Positions 53,386 to 63,888 are shown, counted from the stretch's first letter. The stretch: 64,000 bases of DNA from JAAUTT01 sp038213375 (GCA_038213375.1 JBBQTB010000004.1:1-64000); one strand, 5' to 3'. The notes: a model not told the origin generated them from the letters alone. Numbers and translations are program-made.

Positions 53386-53420
53386 TCATTTATCTGATTG
53401 AAAAAATTTATCGGGTGTAA

Positions 53421-54188
53421 CTAAATTCCTCCACCTTTTGCCAGTGACCGTATTTTTTTGCTCATGGGTGAAGCAAAAATAAAATCGTTTAAATGTTGGT
53501 TGTCGGCAGTAAATATGCCATCTTTCGTACCCTCCCACATTTTCTGTCCTTTATAAATAAAGATTACCTTATCGCCAATTTCCATTACTGAGTTCATATC
53601 GTGAGTATTGACAATAGTGGTGATATTAAATTCCTCAGTAATTTCTTTAATTAGGCTATCAATAACCAGCGAAGTCATTGGATCAAGTCCGCTATTTGGT
53701 TCGTCGCATAAAAGGTATTTAGGGTTAAGAGCAATTGCGCGGGCTATGGCAACACGTTTTTTCATACCTCCACTAATTTCAGAAGGAAACAATTTACTTA
53801 CTTTTTCAAGCTTTACACATTTCAGACAAAAATTCACTCTTTGCCGTTTTTCATGTGGCAACATATCGGTAAACATATCCAATGGAAAGCGAACGTTCTC
53901 TTCGACTGTGCTGGAGTCAAATAACGCTCCTCCCTGAAAAAGCATTCCTATTTGTTTTCGTACTTCCTTTTTTTCTTTAAAATTCATACGCGTAAAATCG
54001 GTACTATCAAAAAGAATTTCACCATTATCAATTTCAAGAAGGCCAACAATGCATTTTAAAAGTACCGTTTTCCCGGAACCACTATGCCCAATAATTAAGT
54101 TAGTTTTACCTTGCTCAAAATTGATTGAAATATCATCTAATACAACCCGTCCGGCAAAAGATTTGGTTACGTTTTTAACTTCGATCAT
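53421..54188 (-). CDS. Phospholipid ABC transporter ATP-binding protein, MlaF-like
   Basis: The 255-aa protein is an ABC ATPase with Walker A GHSGSGKTV, signature ISGGMKKR and Walker B LLCDEPNSGLDP, matching the MlaF family that powers phospholipid movement between membranes. It overlaps the MlaE-like permease gene by four bases, as usual. No MlaD-like gene follows here. Confidence 0.92.
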   Translation of the reverse strand: MIEVKNVTKSFAGRVVLDDISINFEQGKTNLIIGHSGSGKTVLLKCIVGLLEIDNGEILFDSTDFTRMNFKEKKEVRKQIGMLFQGGALFDSSTVEENVRFPLDMFTDMLPHEKRQRVNFCLKCVKLEKVSKLFPSEISGGMKKRVAIARAIALNPKYLLCDEPNSGLDPMTSLVIDSLIKEITEEFNITTIVNTHDMNSVMEIGDKVIFIYKGQKMWEGTKDGIFTADNQHLNDFIFASPMSKKIRSLAKGGGI

Positions 54189-54934
54189 GACAACAGTAAT
54201 TTGGTAAGAATTAGGTTAAACATGAGAATTACCACACTGCTATAAACCACCGCACGTGTGCTTGAACGTCCAACTTCCAGAGACCCTCCTTCTACATAAT
54301 AACCGTAATATGATGCAATCGAAGTCATAATAAATGCAAATACAACTGTTTTTATCAAACCATAGGTAATATAATAAGGAATAAAAGCATAACGAATACC
54401 GAGAATAAATTCCTGTGTAGTAATCACTTCGGTTAAAGTTCCAATTGCCCATCCTCCTGAAATACCAACCACCATGCTTACTAACGTTAGAAATGGGTTA
54501 AAAACCATAGCCGCAAGTATTTTAGGCAAAATAAGGTAACTTGCTGAGTTTACACCCATAATTTCAAGAGCATCTATCTGTTCGCTAACACGCATCGTAC
54601 CGAGCTCCGATGCTATACTTGAACCTACCTTTCCGGCCAATATAAGAGCAACCATGGTAGATGAAAACTCAAGAAGAATTGAATCGCGGGCAGCTACACC
54701 AATAAGATATGATGGTAACAGAGGATTCTGAACATTATAAGCTGTCTGTATAGTAATAACAGCTCCCATAAATGCTGAAATAATGGCTACAATACCTAAT
54801 GAATTAACACCAAGGTTGTCAATCTCCTTCAGAAATTGCTGATAATAGATTTTATGCTTTTCGGGTTTAGCAAATACTTTTTTCATCAAGATAAAATATC
54901 TGCCAATGTGGAAAAATAATCCCTTTCGAATCAT
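54185..54934 (-). CDS. Phospholipid ABC transporter permease, MlaE-like
   Basis: The 249-aa protein has five hydrophobic segments of the MlaE family, with VALILAGKVGSSIASELGTMRVSEQIDALEIMG, a highly conserved stretch between helices. It is first in the pair with the ATPase. MlaE-MlaF maintain outer-membrane lipid asymmetry in proteobacteria; in Bacteroidota the role is assumed by homology. Confidence 0.93.
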   Translation of the reverse strand: MIRKGLFFHIGRYFILMKKVFAKPEKHKIYYQQFLKEIDNLGVNSLGIVAIISAFMGAVITIQTAYNVQNPLLPSYLIGVAARDSILLEFSSTMVALILAGKVGSSIASELGTMRVSEQIDALEIMGVNSASYLILPKILAAMVFNPFLTLVSMVVGISGGWAIGTLTEVITTQEFILGIRYAFIPYYITYGLIKTVVFAFIMTSIASYYGYYVEGGSLEVGRSSTRAVVYSSVVILMFNLILTKLLLS

Positions 54935-55121
54935 AATAAAATGGGGGTTTTAAACGCAAAGGTAAAAATATCTGGTCAATTCTTTCTCTTAATTAATGTA
55001 AAACATTTGGCAAGTAATTTTTCAATAACGATCTTCGCAAGCAATTAATAAAAATATCAACCTTTTTACAACCCTTTTTGAAATTTTCTAATTTAGTTGA
55101 TTTAAATTAACCCTAATATTC

Positions 55122-56213
55122 ATGAACAAAAACAATTATTGTGTTATCATGGCCGGAGGAGTTGGTAGCCGATTTTGGCCTTTAAGCAGAACCTCCCGAC
55201 CAAAACAGTTTCTTGACATTCTTGGTACTGGAAAAACCCTTCTTCAACAAACCTTTGAACGATTTAGCAAAATTATCCCTGAGGAAAATATACTTATTGT
55301 TTCTCACGAAGATTATAAGGACTTAATACTTGAACAGCTGCCTGGTATTGATGCTAATCAGGTATTGTTGGAACCTATGCGTAAAAATACTGCGGTTTGC
55401 ATTGCCTATGCAAACTTTAAAATACTGAAACAAAATCCCAACGCCAACATTGTGGTTGCACCATCTGACCACCTGATTATGCGCGAAAATGAGTTTCTCG
55501 ATGTAGTTACCAAAGGATTAGAATTTACTCAAAACACCAATGCTCTTTTAACCATAGGAATTAAACCTAGCAGGCCCGAAACGGGCTACGGTTATATTCA
55601 GGTGAATGGTGATAAAAAAGGAGGCGATCCGGCTATAAGAAAGGTGAAAACTTTTACTGAAAAGCCTAATCATGAAATGGCAAAGGTATTCTTTGAAAGT
55701 GGCGAATTTTTCTGGAATTCAGGTATTTTCATCTGGTCACTTAATTCCATTCTCCATGCTTTTGATCTATATATGCCCGATATGAACACCCAGTTTCAGG
55801 AATCCATTGATCTGCTTAATACATCGAAAGAAAAAGATTTTATAGGAAGTCTATATCCAAAATGTAAAAGCATTTCTATTGATTATGCTGTAATGGAAAA
55901 AGCTGATAATGTATCTGTTATATGCGCCGACTTTGGTTGGAGTGACCTCGGCACATGGGGCTCTCTGTATTCTCATTTGGAAAAGGACGAATGGCAAAAC
56001 ACCTTGCAGGGAGAAAATATCTTTGTATTCAATACTAGCAATTGCCTTGTAAACATTTCTCCTAATAAATTAGCCGTAATACAAGGTCTGGATGACTATA
56101 TTGTTGTTGAATCGGAAGGCGTTTTACTTATTTGCAAAAAGGAAGAAGAGCAACGGATCAAAGATTTTGTAAATGAAGTAAAAATCAAAAAGGGAGAAAG
56201 TTTTATCAAATAA
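55122..56213 (+). CDS. manC: Mannose-1-phosphate guanylyltransferase
   Basis: The enzyme makes GDP-mannose for surface glycans. The 363-aa protein has the nucleotidyltransferase signature MAGGVGSRFWPLSRTSRPKQF, EKPN, GEFFWNSGIFIW and ADFGWSDLGTW. It lacks the C-terminal cupin isomerase domain of bifunctional ManC proteins, so it should be monofunctional. It is alone and ends with a strong terminator. Confidence 0.95.
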   Translation: MNKNNYCVIMAGGVGSRFWPLSRTSRPKQFLDILGTGKTLLQQTFERFSKIIPEENILIVSHEDYKDLILEQLPGIDANQVLLEPMRKNTAVCIAYANFKILKQNPNANIVVAPSDHLIMRENEFLDVVTKGLEFTQNTNALLTIGIKPSRPETGYGYIQVNGDKKGGDPAIRKVKTFTEKPNHEMAKVFFESGEFFWNSGIFIWSLNSILHAFDLYMPDMNTQFQESIDLLNTSKEKDFIGSLYPKCKSISIDYAVMEKADNVSVICADFGWSDLGTWGSLYSHLEKDEWQNTLQGENIFVFNTSNCLVNISPNKLAVIQGLDDYIVVESEGVLLICKKEEEQRIKDFVNEVKIKKGESFIK

Positions 56214-56225
56214 GAACAGAAAAAT

Positions 56226-56268
56226 AACAAGAACGGCTGACCTTATGACTAGATCAGCCGTTCTTGTT
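56226..56268. terminator. Bidirectional terminator between manC and thioesterase genes
   Basis: AACAAGAACGGCTGA (56226-56240) is a perfect 15-bp inverted repeat with 56254-56268; A-rich sequence precedes and TT follows. It lies between the two convergent genes. Confidence 0.85.
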
Positions 56269-56285
56269 TTCAGATCCGAATAATT

Positions 56286-56726
56286 CTATTTGTGTCTCAA
56301 ACCACGAGCCGTTTCGTAAAGTATTTTATCCTCATCGGTTACGGCTAGTATTTCCACCATATGCGCCGAGGGTTTTGTATTTTCGTCAACATGAACGAAA
56401 GTGATAAAGCCATTGACAATCGGTTTTTCCTGGTCCTTTACCGTCACTTTAATGTTTGCAATCATACTGGTTCTGCCTGCATATACTACTTTTGATGTAA
56501 GGCAGATAATCTGCCCCGGACGAACAGGTTTTGAAAAATACATCCCATGTATTTTTAAACACACTACATTTTTAGGATCAAGAATGGATGTTGCGGCAAT
56601 AAAGCCCGATTCCACAAACCATTCAGCCGTTCTACCGGCAAATAATGTTCCATGATGGTTTAAATCCTCGCTCTTCACAAGCCTCATTGTGGTTGTATTA
56701 AAAGGCTCTATAACTCTTTTCTCCAT
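56286..56726 (-). CDS. Acyl-CoA thioesterase (hotdog fold)
   Basis: The 146-aa protein has the hotdog pattern of YciA/BFIT-like thioesterases: NHHGTLFAGRTAEWFVESGF and KPVRPGQIICLTSKVVYAGRTS. It probably hydrolyses acyl-CoA esters; the chain length is unknown. It follows ispG by 15 bases on the same strand, so it is likely the last gene of a cysS-ispG-thioesterase transcript. Confidence 0.88.
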   Translation of the reverse strand: MEKRVIEPFNTTTMRLVKSEDLNHHGTLFAGRTAEWFVESGFIAATSILDPKNVVCLKIHGMYFSKPVRPGQIICLTSKVVYAGRTSMIANIKVTVKDQEKPIVNGFITFVHVDENTKPSAHMVEILAVTDEDKILYETARGLRHK

Positions 56727-56741
56727 AATTATTATATTTAT

Positions 56742-58448
56742 TTAAGGTTCAATCCAATCTCCATTGGATTTAATAACGTCAATCAATTCATCTACAGCTT
56801 CATTTTCGGGAATGTTTCGCTTTACAATATTTTTACTTTTATACAAGGTAATTTTTCTAACACCTGTTCCAACATAACCGTAATCCGCATCAGCCATCTC
56901 GCCGGGACCATTTACGATGCAACCCATAATACCAATTTTCAGGTGTTTAAGATGAGACGTCCGTAGCCGTATTTTTGCCGTAGTGGCTGATAAATCAAAT
57001 AACGTTCTACCACAAGACGGGCACGAAATATATTCGGTTTTACTCATTCGGAGTCTACTGGCTTGCAGTAAATTAAGACTTATCTGATACACATCCTCAG
57101 CCGGAAAATTCTCATTCTCAATCCAGATACCATCAACCAAACCATCAATAAGCAAAGGTCCAAAGTCGCACGCAGCTTTAATTTGAAACAATTCCTTACA
57201 TATATCCGGGTATTTTTTGCGGATAATAACGGGAGTGTATTTTTTCGATTGATCGAATTTTGCCAGTTTCAAACGAATTTCCTCTGGAGTATGATCACTA
57301 TTTGATGTGATTACCAGAGGGTGTAAAAGTAAATCATTTGTTTCATCAAACGAAAACCTAACGCTGCTTATTTTTTCATCCGAAATAGAAATATCTACTG
57401 CTGCAAAATTTGAAATATTTTCGTTTGGATGCTTTGTAATCAGCACTTTGATAGGAGAAGCCCCTCCTACTCCCTCAAGCCCATGGCTTTGCCGGCGGTT
57501 ATATTCAAACCCGTTAAATGGAAGCGATAGAATAGAAGAACAGGAATTAGAATTATGCTGGTTACGGTTAGTAAAATATTCCACAATCGATTTTGCCACC
57601 GGAATTTCCTGTTCAGGATCGCCGGTGAGTGATACACGAATGGTTTCACCTATTCCCTCAGCAAGTAAGGTACCAATACCAACGGCTGATTTCATGATGC
57701 CGTCTTCGCCTTCACCAGCTTCTGTTACTCCTAAATGGACAGGATAAAACATTCCTTCGTCTTGCATCTTCTTAATTAACAATCTGGTAGAATATACCAT
57801 TACCCGTGTATTGCTCGATTTCATTGAGATAACTGTTTGCCGGAATCCTTCCGACTCAAATATCCTTAGAAATTCCATGGCCGATTCTACCATTCCCTCA
57901 GGTGTATCTCCGTAACGACTGATGATGCGATCGCTGAGCGAACCATGATTTACTCCAATTCGAATAGCGGTTCCAAACTCATTGCAAATCTTAAGCAAAG
58001 GCATTACCCGTTTGTGAATGCGTTCCATTTCCAAGGCATACATCTCATCGCTAAAGCTGATTTGTTCAAATCTCTTTTTATCAACGTAATTACCCGGATT
58101 GATGCGTACTTTCTCCACTAACCGGGCAGCCACTTCGGCAACAGCGGGATTAAAATGTACATCAGCAATCAATGGGTTTGTATAACCGGCGTTTCGAAGC
58201 TGTTTCTTAATTTCCGCGAGATTTTGTGCATCACGAACAGTCGGAGTAGTGATGCGCACATAATCGGCACCGCAATCGATAATACGTTTTATTTGTTCCA
58301 CAGTTGCTTTGCTGTCTGAGGTTAGCGTATTCGTCATCGACTGAAGTCGAATAGGATAATGGCCACCCATTGGAATAGCTCCAACGTTCACAACTGACGA
58401 TTGGCGGCGTTTATATAAATAAATATTCTCCTGTTCTAATGACATCAT
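56742..58448 (-). CDS. ispG: 4-hydroxy-3-methylbut-2-enyl-diphosphate synthase, long form
   Basis: IspG is an Fe-S enzyme of the methylerythritol phosphate pathway. The 568-aa protein has an extra domain (roughly residues 285-470) between the TIM barrel and the Fe-S domain, like plant and Bacteroidota IspG. The barrel has GHYPIRLQSMTNTLTSD; the Fe-S part has SCPSCGRT and GIMGCIVNGPGEMADADYGYVG. I chose the ATG at 58446-58448, two bases after the cysS stop, over an in-frame TTG at 58466. It shows that the organism makes isoprenoids by the MEP pathway. Confidence 0.95.
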   Translation of the reverse strand: MMSLEQENIYLYKRRQSSVVNVGAIPMGGHYPIRLQSMTNTLTSDSKATVEQIKRIIDCGADYVRITTPTVRDAQNLAEIKKQLRNAGYTNPLIADVHFNPAVAEVAARLVEKVRINPGNYVDKKRFEQISFSDEMYALEMERIHKRVMPLLKICNEFGTAIRIGVNHGSLSDRIISRYGDTPEGMVESAMEFLRIFESEGFRQTVISMKSSNTRVMVYSTRLLIKKMQDEGMFYPVHLGVTEAGEGEDGIMKSAVGIGTLLAEGIGETIRVSLTGDPEQEIPVAKSIVEYFTNRNQHNSNSCSSILSLPFNGFEYNRRQSHGLEGVGGASPIKVLITKHPNENISNFAAVDISISDEKISSVRFSFDETNDLLLHPLVITSNSDHTPEEIRLKLAKFDQSKKYTPVIIRKKYPDICKELFQIKAACDFGPLLIDGLVDGIWIENENFPAEDVYQISLNLLQASRLRMSKTEYISCPSCGRTLFDLSATTAKIRLRTSHLKHLKIGIMGCIVNGPGEMADADYGYVGTGVRKITLYKSKNIVKRNIPENEAVDELIDVIKSNGDWIEP

Positions 58449-58450
58449 CC

Positions 58451-59923
58451 TTATTTTATTTCCCAATCAAAACCATCTTTTTTATCTTTCACTACCACCC
58501 CTATTTTAAGAAGTTCGTCGCGAATTCTGTCAGAAGCTTTAAAATCCTTGTTCGCTTTAGCATCCATTCGCATTGTAAGCACCATGCTAATTAACTCTTC
58601 AACAAGCTTATTTCCTGATTGTACACTAATTTCGCCGGTTAGGCCAAGAATGTCAAAAACAAATGTTTGGTAAACTTCTTTCAATAGCTCCAAATCGTTG
58701 GCTGAGATAGATTCGGTTCCTTCCGCAATAGAATTAATCCAACGTACACTATCAAAAAGATTGGCTATTACAACAGGCGTGTTAATATCGTCGTTTATTG
58801 CTTCGTAACATTTGTTTTGCAAGGTTTTAACGTCGATTGTGGATGTTTCGGAAGGTTTAAGTTTCTGCAATGTTTGAACTGCATTCATCATACGCTGAAA
58901 TCCCTTTTCGGCAGCTTGAAGTGCCTCATTTGAGAAATCGACTGTACTGCGGTATTGTGCTTGTAGGATGAAAAATCTAATGGTCATTGGGCTGTAGGCC
59001 TGTATCAACAATTTATTGTGGCCGGAAAATAAATCATCCAACGTGATAAAATTACCCAGCGAACGGGCCATTTTCTGACCATTTATAGTTATCATATTAT
59101 TATGCAGCCAATAACGAACAGCTTCTTTGCCTGTTGAAGCAACATTCTGTGCAATTTCGCACTCGTGGTGAGGAAACATCAGGTCCATTCCACCACCATG
59201 GATATCGAATTGTTCTCCAAGGTATTTAGTACTCATAACCGAGCATTCGAGATGCCACCCTGGAAAACCTTCACCCCATTTCGATGGCCAGCGCATAATA
59301 TGTTCGGGTGACGCTTTTTTCCATAAAGCAAAGTCGAAACTACTTTTTTTTTCTTCCTGACCGTCGAGAATACGGGTATTTTCAAGTAGTTCATCAATTA
59401 CCCTGCCTGAAAGTTTTCCGTAATTATATGACTTATTGTATTTTTCCACATTAAAATAGATACTTCCATTGCTTTCATAAGCAAATCCATTCGAAAGAAT
59501 TTTCTCCGCCATTTGTTGTTGCTCAATAATATGCCCCGATGCCTGCGGCTCTATGCTAGGTGGTAAAACATTAAGCTGCGCCATATTCTGCCTGAAACGG
59601 TTTACATAATACTGAACCACTTCCATTGGCTCCAGTCGCTCCAGTCTGGCTTTTTTACCGATTCGGTCCTCACCTGTCCCATCTACCTCATTTTCCAAAT
59701 GCCCGACATCAGTAATATTTCTTACGTAACGAACCTTGTATCCAATGTGTTGCAAATATCTAAAAAGAACATCGAATGTAATATTTGGCCGGGAATGACC
59801 CAAATGAGTGTCACTGTAAACCGTAGGTCCGCATACGTACATTCCAACAAAAGGAGCATGTAGCGGTTCAAAAAGTTCCTTCTTACGGGTTAGCGTATTG
59901 TAAAGATAAAGGCTGCGTTGCAT
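58451..59923 (-). CDS. cysS: Cysteinyl-tRNA synthetase
   Basis: CysS charges tRNA with cysteine. The 490-aa protein has the HIGH-like DTHLGHSRPNI, the zinc-binding Cys/His in CGPTVYS, HLECSVMS and HHECEIAQ, and the KMSKS-like KMARSLGN. It starts the cysS-ispG-thioesterase operon. Confidence 0.97.
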   Translation of the reverse strand: MQRSLYLYNTLTRKKELFEPLHAPFVGMYVCGPTVYSDTHLGHSRPNITFDVLFRYLQHIGYKVRYVRNITDVGHLENEVDGTGEDRIGKKARLERLEPMEVVQYYVNRFRQNMAQLNVLPPSIEPQASGHIIEQQQMAEKILSNGFAYESNGSIYFNVEKYNKSYNYGKLSGRVIDELLENTRILDGQEEKKSSFDFALWKKASPEHIMRWPSKWGEGFPGWHLECSVMSTKYLGEQFDIHGGGMDLMFPHHECEIAQNVASTGKEAVRYWLHNNMITINGQKMARSLGNFITLDDLFSGHNKLLIQAYSPMTIRFFILQAQYRSTVDFSNEALQAAEKGFQRMMNAVQTLQKLKPSETSTIDVKTLQNKCYEAINDDINTPVVIANLFDSVRWINSIAEGTESISANDLELLKEVYQTFVFDILGLTGEISVQSGNKLVEELISMVLTMRMDAKANKDFKASDRIRDELLKIGVVVKDKKDGFDWEIK

Positions 59924-60010
59924 TGATATGGATATTGAAAATGAATAAACTGTAAAAATAACAAATCACAGGGAATTTATTTCGTACCCACGCAATTAAA
60001 CCGAGTCAAA

Positions 60011-60913
60011 TTAATGAATCAGCGATTTTTGATCACAACAATTGAATTCAAATTGGATGGTGGTGTGGGAAATACCAAACTCATTACTCAGTAATTCTTT
60101 CAAATTATTTCGAAGATCTTCTGTTTCGCTAATTCGAAAATCTTTTATCACATCAATATGACATTCAAAATGAACCTGCAGGTCATTTAAACTCCAAATG
60201 TGAACATGATGTATATTCTCAATTTCAGGAATTTTTTCAATTTCATATTTGACCTTTTGAAGATCAATACTTTTTGGTGTAAATTGCATGAGGATGTTAA
60301 CAGCTTCCTTAAGAATTGAATACGCCTCTTTTATGATATAAAGACTAATTAGCAAGGTAATGAGCGGATCAATCCAATAAAATTGGAAATAATAGATAAG
60401 AATGCTGCTAATAATTACCAATACAGATGAAAAAGTATCTCCCAGTAAGTGAAGGTATGCTGCTTTAACATTTAGACTAGAGCCTGCCTGGCTATGCAAT
60501 AAACTAACTGCAAAAAGGTTAGCTAACAAACCTACTAAGGCTACCCAAAACATAATAACTCCCTTGATTGGCTGCGGATGCAAAAACCGGTTATACGCCT
60601 CATAAATAAGGAAACCACAAACTACGATCAGCACAACAGCATTGAAGAGAGCTGAAAGTATCTCAATCCTTTTATATCCAAAAGTCTTTTCCTCAGTAGA
60701 ATTGCGATGGCTTATTCGGCTGGCTAAATAGGCAATGAATACGGCTACGGCATCGCTCAGGTTATGAAGTGCATCGGACAATAAAGCTAAACTGTTCGAT
60801 AAAATTCCACCAACTATCTCAGCAACAGTGATTACTATATTCAACAAAGAAGTAATCAGTAGATTTTTTTCTGCTGAGTTATTTTTTTTATAGTGAGTAT
60901 GATGATGCGACAT
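60011..60913 (-). CDS. Cation diffusion facilitator (zinc efflux-type)
   Basis: The 300-aa protein starts MSHHHTHYKKNN with a His cluster and has six membrane helices; LLSDALHNLSDAVAV and HLLGDTFSSVLV hold the HxxxD-type metal sites of helices II and V. The C-terminal domain (IENIHHVHIWSLNDLQVHFECHIDV) is cytoplasmic and dimerises. The ATG at 60911-60913 is preferred over the TTG seven codons upstream. It stands alone; Zn or Cd export is the usual role. Confidence 0.92.
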   Translation of the reverse strand: MSHHHTHYKKNNSAEKNLLITSLLNIVITVAEIVGGILSNSLALLSDALHNLSDAVAVFIAYLASRISHRNSTEEKTFGYKRIEILSALFNAVVLIVVCGFLIYEAYNRFLHPQPIKGVIMFWVALVGLLANLFAVSLLHSQAGSSLNVKAAYLHLLGDTFSSVLVIISSILIYYFQFYWIDPLITLLISLYIIKEAYSILKEAVNILMQFTPKSIDLQKVKYEIEKIPEIENIHHVHIWSLNDLQVHFECHIDVIKDFRISETEDLRNNLKELLSNEFGISHTTIQFEFNCCDQKSLIH

Positions 60914-61079
60914 TTTCTTTTGATTCGTAAGCAATACAATCCGGGTTCGCCGGACTAAAAAATAACTGAAATGGTTCTTAGAATGTCAAGTTGTAGGACT
61001 AAGTAATTAGTACTGAAAAAGATGAAGTTTTATCCTTCATTTATAAAACATACAGTGGGTTATGCATTTCCAAGCAAAA

Positions 61080-61877
61080 TCAGGTGATGGATTTAGATTT
61101 GTTTGAAATATAAAACAAAATGACTACACCAGCAATCACCAGGGGAATCGATAATAATTGACCCATATTCAGAAACATGCTCCTTTCAAATTCTACCTGA
61201 TTATTTTTCAGAAATTCAATCATAAACCTCATGGTAAAGGTAAGAATGAGGAATATGCCGAATATCAACCCTTCTTTCGGCTTGCCTTTTGATTGGAAAT
61301 AAAGTTTCAAAAGAAGAACAAAGATAAGTAGGTATGACAATGCTTCATATATCTGTGTTGGATGTTTAGCAATAGTTTCTCCTTCGCGAACGAATATAAA
61401 GCCCCAAGGTAGGGATGTTTGAACTCCATAAATTTCGGAGTTCATCAAATTGCCCATACGAATAAAAAAGCCGGATAAGGCCACTGTAATTACAACCCTG
61501 TCGAGAGTCCAAAAATACGATCGCTTTTCCTTGCGGGCGAATAGGTATAGCGTCGTTAAAATACCAATGGCCGCTCCATGACTAGCCAATCCTCCGTGCC
61601 AAATTGCCAGAATCTCTAATGGATTTGCCAGATAATATTGGGGCTCATAAAAAAAACAATGCCCTAGACGAGCGCCAACTACAGTGCCTACTGCCATATA
61701 AATAGTTAGCCGGTCGAGAACTTCAATTTTAATATCTTCGAGTTTGAAAAACCTGGTAAATAGCAGGTATCCAAAATAAAACGAGGCAGCAAAAAACAAC
61801 CCATACCAGCGCACAGCAAAGACACCAATCTTAAATATTTCGGGATTTACGTTCCAGTGAATGAAATCAAGAATCAT
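61080..61877 (-). CDS. lgt: Prolipoprotein diacylglyceryl transferase
   Basis: Lgt adds diacylglycerol to the Cys of lipoproteins, the first step in their maturation. The 265-aa membrane protein has IRMGNLMNSEIYGVQT, WGFIFVREGE and GARLGHCFFYEPQYY as in the family. A promoter lies at 61910-61937, so the real start is the ATG at 61875-61877 and not the TTG at 61937 of a longer frame. It can serve several lipoproteins seen in this window. Confidence 0.95.
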   Translation of the reverse strand: MILDFIHWNVNPEIFKIGVFAVRWYGLFFAASFYFGYLLFTRFFKLEDIKIEVLDRLTIYMAVGTVVGARLGHCFFYEPQYYLANPLEILAIWHGGLASHGAAIGILTTLYLFARKEKRSYFWTLDRVVITVALSGFFIRMGNLMNSEIYGVQTSLPWGFIFVREGETIAKHPTQIYEALSYLLIFVLLLKLYFQSKGKPKEGLIFGIFLILTFTMRFMIEFLKNNQVEFERSMFLNMGQLLSIPLVIAGVVILFYISNKSKSIT

Positions 61878-61909
61878 ACAAACAATTTTAGAAACCAATA
61901 ATAAGGAAA

Positions 61910-61937
61910 CAAAGGTAAAAAAACATTCACATTGCAA
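61910..61937 (-). promoter_or_regulatory. Promoter of lgt
   Basis: On the minus strand, TTG (61937-61935) and TACCTTTG (61917-61910) are 17 bases apart. The predicted start near 61903 is about 26 bases before the lgt start codon. Confidence 0.55.
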
Positions 61938-62067
61938 GTTAAATTGCAGATATATTTCAATATAGTCAATGTAAATTCTGCATAAACTTAGTAAGTTTGT
62001 AACATAATAGGTTCACCATCCATAACCTATTAATTGACAATGGCTATAAACAAATAGTGATTTTACG

Positions 62068-63855
62068 ATGATTGCAAGATTATATAAACATTTATTAGTT
62101 ATTATTCCACTTATGGTGATCATTTCGGCATGCGCCAAAATAGGATCGCCAACTGGTGGCCCCAAGGATTATACCCCACCCAAATTGGCCAGCAGTAACC
62201 CTCCCAATTTTGCATTAAATTTTCATGGCAAAAAAATTGAAATCACTTTCGATGAATTCATTCAGCTAAAAGATATTACCACACAGTTTATTGTGTCGCC
62301 TCCCATGAAGAAGAAGCCCACGGTGCTTGCACGGAATAAAAGCATCATTATCACGCTGGAAGAACCTTTAAAACCCTTTTCAACCTATCGGTTCGCTTTT
62401 GGAAACGCCGTTCAGGACCTGGATGAAGGCAATGCCTTGGATAACTTTGAATTTGTTATTTCTACCTGTGGAATAATCGATTCTCTATCGTTACACGGTC
62501 AGGTTACAAATGCGTTCGACCACCAACCTGACAAAGACGGCTATTACGTGATGTTGTATGATAAATTTGACGATTCCATCCCTCGTAAACAGCTGCCGGT
62601 ATATATTGCAAAAACGACTGATAAAGGCTGGTTTTCGTTTAATCATATTCGGCCAGATACATTCATGATTTTCGCGGTGAAAGACGCCAATCAGAATTAT
62701 TTATTTGATATCCCAACGGAGCAAATTGCTTTTTCCGACACGCTTATTTCACTCGATCAGCATTTCACAATACAAAAAGACAGCATTATTCTCGATACCA
62801 TTAAAATAGATTCAGTTAAACGGGTTAGAAAAATTCCGAAACCACAGATTTTTCTCTATTCATTCGCTGAAGAGCATAGAAAACAGTATCTTGATAAATA
62901 TGAACGGAATAAACCCAATAGGTTCGAACTGTTTTTCAAAATGCCGATTGTCGATTCTATTAGGTTGCAACCCATTAATTTCTCCAGCAAATCGTGGATG
63001 ATGGCCGATAAACCCATTTTTGACGATACCCTATCCTATTGGATTACCGATACAACTGTAATACATAATGATACACTCAAACTTCAGGTAATATATAATA
63101 CCACCGACAGTTTAAATAATATTATTCAAAAAATGGATACCATTAAATTAATTAATAAAAAACTACCCATCGCAAAAGGTGGCAAACGCGATGCTAAAAA
63201 AATACGGAAAGCCACTGATTTTCGAATAACCAGCTCTGTGGAAGGCAAGTCTGTTGTTGATCTGAATAGTGAGGTAACAATTGAGGCCAGCAGCCCAGTG
63301 AGTTCAATTGATACATCAAAAATAATAATTCTAAAAACCGACGATACCGGAGAGGAAAAGGAGAAGGCGAAAAAAAAGAAACCGGTAGAATTCAAATTTC
63401 AACAAGACAGTATTTTTGTGCGCAAATACCATATCAATTTTGCTTTTGAACCAAATACGGAATACACCATTTCCATAGATACGGCAACCATTAGTGATAT
63501 ATACAACGAAGTAAATGATTCGATTGGTTTCAATTTTAAAACTCAAAAGGACGATTTCTACGGAAGAATAAAGCTTTCATTAACCAATGTTAAAATACCA
63601 ATGATTGTGCAGTTATTGGCAAATAAAGATGCCATAGTACAGCAACAATTCATCTCTAATGATCAGATTATCATATTTGATTATGTTATTCCCGCTAAAT
63701 ATCAGATAAAGGTTATTTATGATGTTAACAACAACAAAGTTTGGGATACAGGCAATTTTAGCCAAAAGCTTCAACCCGAAAAAGTACTGTATTACAATAA
63801 AATTTTACAGGTAAGATCGAACTGGGATATGGAAGAAAAATGGGAACTGGAATAA
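62068..63855 (+). CDS. Ig-like domain lipoprotein
   Basis: The 595-aa protein has a lipobox IISAC (Cys22) and then a domain with PPKLASSNPPNFALNFHGKKIEITFDEF, the pattern of bacterial SbsA/Ig-like (Big_5) domains. The middle has many Asp/Lys/Ser residues and a KKKKP-rich stretch (about 435-450), and the C-terminus is beta-rich. Members occur across Bacteroidota; the function is unknown. A TAAGTTTG box lies upstream at 61992-61999. Three small hairpins follow at the window end. Confidence 0.82.
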   Translation: MIARLYKHLLVIIPLMVIISACAKIGSPTGGPKDYTPPKLASSNPPNFALNFHGKKIEITFDEFIQLKDITTQFIVSPPMKKKPTVLARNKSIIITLEEPLKPFSTYRFAFGNAVQDLDEGNALDNFEFVISTCGIIDSLSLHGQVTNAFDHQPDKDGYYVMLYDKFDDSIPRKQLPVYIAKTTDKGWFSFNHIRPDTFMIFAVKDANQNYLFDIPTEQIAFSDTLISLDQHFTIQKDSIILDTIKIDSVKRVRKIPKPQIFLYSFAEEHRKQYLDKYERNKPNRFELFFKMPIVDSIRLQPINFSSKSWMMADKPIFDDTLSYWITDTTVIHNDTLKLQVIYNTTDSLNNIIQKMDTIKLINKKLPIAKGGKRDAKKIRKATDFRITSSVEGKSVVDLNSEVTIEASSPVSSIDTSKIIILKTDDTGEEKEKAKKKKPVEFKFQQDSIFVRKYHINFAFEPNTEYTISIDTATISDIYNEVNDSIGFNFKTQKDDFYGRIKLSLTNVKIPMIVQLLANKDAIVQQQFISNDQIIIFDYVIPAKYQIKVIYDVNNNKVWDTGNFSQKLQPEKVLYYNKILQVRSNWDMEEKWELE

Positions 63856-63888
63856 ACCTCTCATTGCGTAAGAGCAAAAAAGCCTCCG

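Noticed and set aside
61878..61937. An N-terminal extension of Lgt starting from TTG
   Set aside because: It overlaps a promoter (61910-61937), and the family starts at the shorter Met.
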